From: CAWHOW01 sp050013795
GTDB lineage: Bacteria; Bacteroidota; Bacteroidia; Bacteroidales; CG2-30-32-10
NCBI GenBank assembly: GCA_050013795.1
Contig: JBEKEO010000184.1
Coordinates: 1 to 6,388, forward strand
DNA length: 6,388 nucleotides
Direction: 5' to 3'
Part shown: piece after piece, positions 4,088-6,388 of the stretch
Layout: the number at the start of each line of letters is the position of its first letter
How positions within the stretch are numbered: position 1 is the first letter of the stretch
Program-made: the position numbers and the translations under genes
Notes under the pieces: model-generated
Database searches by the model: none
What the model saw: only the letters and a program-made list of their open reading frames with translations
Told to the model about the DNA's origin: nothing

Positions 4088-6388
4088 ATGAAAAATATAT
4101 TTACAGTTTTTATTTTGCTTTTTTCTCAAATTGGGATAATGCAAGCACAAATGGTAGGAGCAGATGCCTATATGAATGGTACAGGTGTGGAAATTGGAAT
4201 TAGCGGTGAAGGAGGTTTTGAAGGCCTTAATACAAGTGTTTCTCCTGTTCCAGGAGGAATGCATTTTCGTTCAAATACACAATACTTTGGTTTCGTTGCA
4301 AACCCTCAAGCCAATGCATGGGCTACTTTTGACGGTGATTTTTTCACACCGGGATCTCCGGAAAACGGATGGGGAATTTCCTTAGGTACATCTGCCAGCG
4401 ATGCTTCTAATAATTGTGAACTTTCATTAGGGGACCAAACACAACAGGTATTTGATATTCCCGGAAGTATAACAAATTATTCAATTGTCGGTTCCTGTAT
4501 AAGTGTTGATTGGGAAGGAACTGATAATGTGGGAGGAACCAATCTTGATATTAAAATTAATTATTTGTTAGGGCAAACGGATCTTTACTATACCACAACT
4601 ATATATATTAAGAATAATACATCTTCGACAATTCCTGCAATTTACTATTACAGAAACTTAGACCCCGATAATAATATTATGTTAAGCGGAAGTTATGTAA
4701 CGACAAATACAATTGTATCTCAGCCCGGTACAGGCGGATGTGATATTGCACACGTAAGCGCAACGCAAAGTTCACCCTGGAATTCTTATGTGGGTTTTGC
4801 TGCTGCGGGAAGTAATTGGAGAGCCAGTTATGGCGGATTTTGTAACAGGGACGGTCATAATATTTGGACAGGAACGGGTTTTACTCAAGGTGTTGGTTCA
4901 TCCCAAACTGCAGATATAGCTATTCAATTAAGTTATCTTATTCAAAATTTAGCGCCTGGCGTTACTGATACACTCAGATATGTTACTATTCTCAGTGATG
5001 CTGATGCAGCCAAAGCAATTAATACTTTAATGTATTTTACATATCCGGGTTGGTCAAATGTGCCTCCGACTCAGTGCACACCATCATCTACTGATACTGC
5101 ATACACCTGCGGAGGATCAATTCCAATTTCAATTACAGGTTTATCTATAGGTGATTATTCATGGACATGGAGTCCGGCAACAGGATTATCAACAACTAAC
5201 GGAACAAGCGTAATAGCAAACCCTGCCGTTACAACAACTTATATTGCTACAGGAACTCCAATAGTTTCATGTATGTCAGCGGCTGTAGCTTTTCCTATTG
5301 TAGTAAAAGTTAATCCCAATCCGGTTAGCATTTCACCATCGGCAAACCCAATATGTGCAGGAAGTTCTGCAACATTAACTGCCAGTGGAGGTACCGCTTA
5401 TTTATGGAGCGGAGGTTTGGGTACCGGAAACCCTGTAACAGTGACACCGACAACAACAACAACATACACTGTTACAGGAACTACTATCGGTTGTACAACT
5501 ACAGCTACTACCACAATAACTGTGAGTTCATCATTAGCACCAACTATTTTAGGAGTTCCTTCCCTTTCCCTCTGCTCAGGATCCTCGACTACTTTGGATG
5601 CGGGTGCAGGATATTTTTCCTATTTATGGTCTACAGGCCCTGCAACGGAATTACTTTCTGTAACTACAGCAGGTACGTATACGGTTACCGTTTCAACCGC
5701 ATCAGGTTGCTCGGGAACTGCATCAGCCGTTGTTACTGTGAATTCATTACCGACAGCGACAGCAACAAACAACGGGGCTGTATGCTCAGGTAGCAATGTT
5801 ACACTTACAGGCGGAGCAAGTGGTATGACATCATATTCCTGGAGTGGACCAAGCGGTTATACCAGTTCATTGCAAAGCCCTGTTGTATTACCTGCTGTGG
5901 CAGGGACATATATATTAACTGTGTCTGACGGGTCATGCACCAATACCGCTTCCACAATAGTCTCTCTGACTACAAGCCCTATTCCTGTCATTACAGGGAT
6001 TTCATTAATTTGTTCGGGGGATACTTCAACACTTAATGCTGGCTCAGGATATTCATCCTATTTATGGTCGAACAGCCTTACAACACAAGCTATTTCAGTA
6101 ACAACGTCAGGTATTTATTCTGTCACCGTATCTAATGGTTCCGGCTGTTCAGGTACCGATAGTATGAGTGTGAACATTAGTGTTCCTGTTGTCAATGCTG
6201 GTGCACCTGTGACTATTTGTCCCGGAAATTCTACAACGTTGAATGCTACAGGTTGTTTAACATATTCATGGTCGCCGGCATCTACATTGAGTAATTCCAG
6301 TATTGCAAACCCTGTTGCCACGCCTACTTCAACAACAACATATACTGTTATCGGCTACAATGGAATTGGGTGTTCAGCCACAAATGAT
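4088..6388 (+). CDS. Large secreted surface protein with tandem Ig/PKD-like repeats (partial at the C-terminus)
   Basis: The frame runs 767 codons from ATG 4088 to the window edge without a stop. Residues 1-20 (MKNIFTVFILLFSQIGIMQA, cut before Q21) form a Sec signal peptide. Residues about 22-325 make a beta-rich domain with blocks such as GVEIGISGEGGFEG (33-46), GFVANPQANAWATFDGDFF (68-86), YYYRNLDPDNN (186-196) and ASYGGFCNRDGHNIW (246-260). I recognise this as a recurring N-terminal module of exported Bacteroidota proteins but know no function for it. From about 327 onward there are six Ser/Thr-rich repeats of about 65-80 residues with a Cys, a central Trp, a TYTVTV-like strand and a second Cys. 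The likely location is the cell surface or outside. Such proteins commonly end in a type IX secretion sorting domain or a gliding-motility-type C-terminus, but that end is not in the window, so this remains an inference. The start is supported by the signal peptide and the promoter at 4006-4037. Confidence 0.9.
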   Translation, partial: MKNIFTVFILLFSQIGIMQAQMVGADAYMNGTGVEIGISGEGGFEGLNTSVSPVPGGMHFRSNTQYFGFVANPQANAWATFDGDFFTPGSPENGWGISLGTSASDASNNCELSLGDQTQQVFDIPGSITNYSIVGSCISVDWEGTDNVGGTNLDIKINYLLGQTDLYYTTTIYIKNNTSSTIPAIYYYRNLDPDNNIMLSGSYVTTNTIVSQPGTGGCDIAHVSATQSSPWNSYVGFAAAGSNWRASYGGFCNRDGHNIWTGTGFTQGVGSSQTADIAIQLSYLIQNLAPGVTDTLRYVTILSDADAAKAINTLMYFTYPGWSNVPPTQCTPSSTDTAYTCGGSIPISITGLSIGDYSWTWSPATGLSTTNGTSVIANPAVTTTYIATGTPIVSCMSAAVAFPIVVKVNPNPVSISPSANPICAGSSATLTASGGTAYLWSGGLGTGNPVTVTPTTTTTYTVTGTTIGCTTTATTTITVSSSLAPTILGVPSLSLCSGSSTTLDAGAGYFSYLWSTGPATELLSVTTAGTYTVTVSTASGCSGTASAVVTVNSLPTATATNNGAVCSGSNVTLTGGASGMTSYSWSGPSGYTSSLQSPVVLPAVAGTYILTVSDGSCTNTASTIVSLTTSPIPVITGISLICSGDTSTLNAGSGYSSYLWSNSLTTQAISVTTSGIYSVTVSNGSGCSGTDSMSVNISVPVVNAGAPVTICPGNSTTLNATGCLTYSWSPASTLSNSSIANPVATPTSTTTYTVIGYNGIGCSATND
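5066..6388 (+). repeat. Array of six Ig/PKD-like protein repeats
   Basis: Approximate units are R1 5066-5311 (residues 327-408), R2 5321-5527 (412-480), R3 5537-5743 (484-552), R4 5750-5968 (555-627), R5 5978-6181 (631-698) and R6 6182-6388 (699-767, cut by the edge). Each has Cys, then a YxWS motif with its Trp 17-20 residues on, a Tyr in a TYTV-like strand, and a second Cys 45-54 residues after the first. C/W/Y/C positions are 341/361/385/395, 423/440/460/469, 496/514/531/541, 566/585/608/617, 642/660/677/687 and 711/728/752/762. R1, R2 and R6 share the ANP/GNP...TTTY pattern; R3 and R5 share YLWS...VTTAG/SG; R4 is intermediate. Boundaries were set by eye. Confidence 0.75.

Noticed and set aside
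4019..4264. Minus-strand frame across the start of the repeat-protein gene
   Set aside because: It overlaps the promoter, leader and signal-peptide codons of a well supported gene on the other strand.
5450..5464. (ACA)5 microsatellite
   Set aside because: It simply encodes five Thr (455-459) in a Thr-rich strand, and the other type A repeats (R1, R6) have similar but unequal ACA/ACT runs; no sign of a phase-variable tract, since unit changes would stay in frame.
5353..5793. 146-codon plus-strand frame inside the repeat-protein gene
   Set aside because: It is out of frame with the 4088-6388 coding region, and its translation (rich in Cys, Tyr, Asn, Arg) is the frame-shifted reading of Thr/Ser/Gly-rich repeats.
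6115..6321. 68-codon minus-strand frame with a protein-like composition
   Set aside because: It lies wholly opposite repeats R5-R6; lack of stops follows from the low TAA/TAG content opposite the Thr/Gly/Val-rich repeats.

Overview
The window looks like a chromosomal segment of an AT-rich member of the Bacteroidota. Four things point there. Several genes are preceded by the phylum's characteristic -7 promoter element TAnnTTTG. No start codon has a Shine-Dalgarno site; the leaders are A/T-rich instead. A DUF2851 gene, from a family found mainly in this phylum, is present. The rightmost gene is a secreted Ser/Thr-rich protein of tandem Ig/PKD-like repeats, a style typical of Bacteroidota surface proteins. 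No genus can be named from this stretch.

Left part, minus strand. Bases 1-69 hold the first 23 codons of a secreted-protein gene that runs off the left edge. It is separated from ribosomal protein L28 (rpmB, 227-463) by a clear intrinsic terminator at 173-204. rpmB has its own promoter at 505-536. Further right is a full-length MBL-fold/beta-CASP ribonuclease-type protein (650-2050), also on the minus strand.

Centre. At 2051-2158 the nuclease gene and a DUF2851 gene (2159-3436, plus strand) diverge from a short AT-rich region. It contains a 7-bp inverted repeat whose arms overlap the two candidate -7 elements. The DUF2851 protein has no known role; its conserved residues invite a nuclease-like reading, offered only as a hypothesis.

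Right part. A gene-poor, very AT-rich gap (3437-4087) follows, with one good promoter at its right end, a second promoter-like element with no clear gene, and a possible decayed small membrane ORF. The promoter at 4006-4037 serves a large open frame from 4088 to the window edge (767 codons seen, no stop). It encodes a signal peptide, a roughly 300-residue N-terminal domain and at least six Ig/PKD-like repeats.

The genes do not form one pathway. rpmB and the MBL nuclease are housekeeping genes of RNA and ribosome biology. The two signal-peptide genes at the ends are envelope or secreted functions. I see no defence system, mobile element, CRISPR array or RNA gene. The most interesting material is the repeat protein and the residue pattern in DUF2851.
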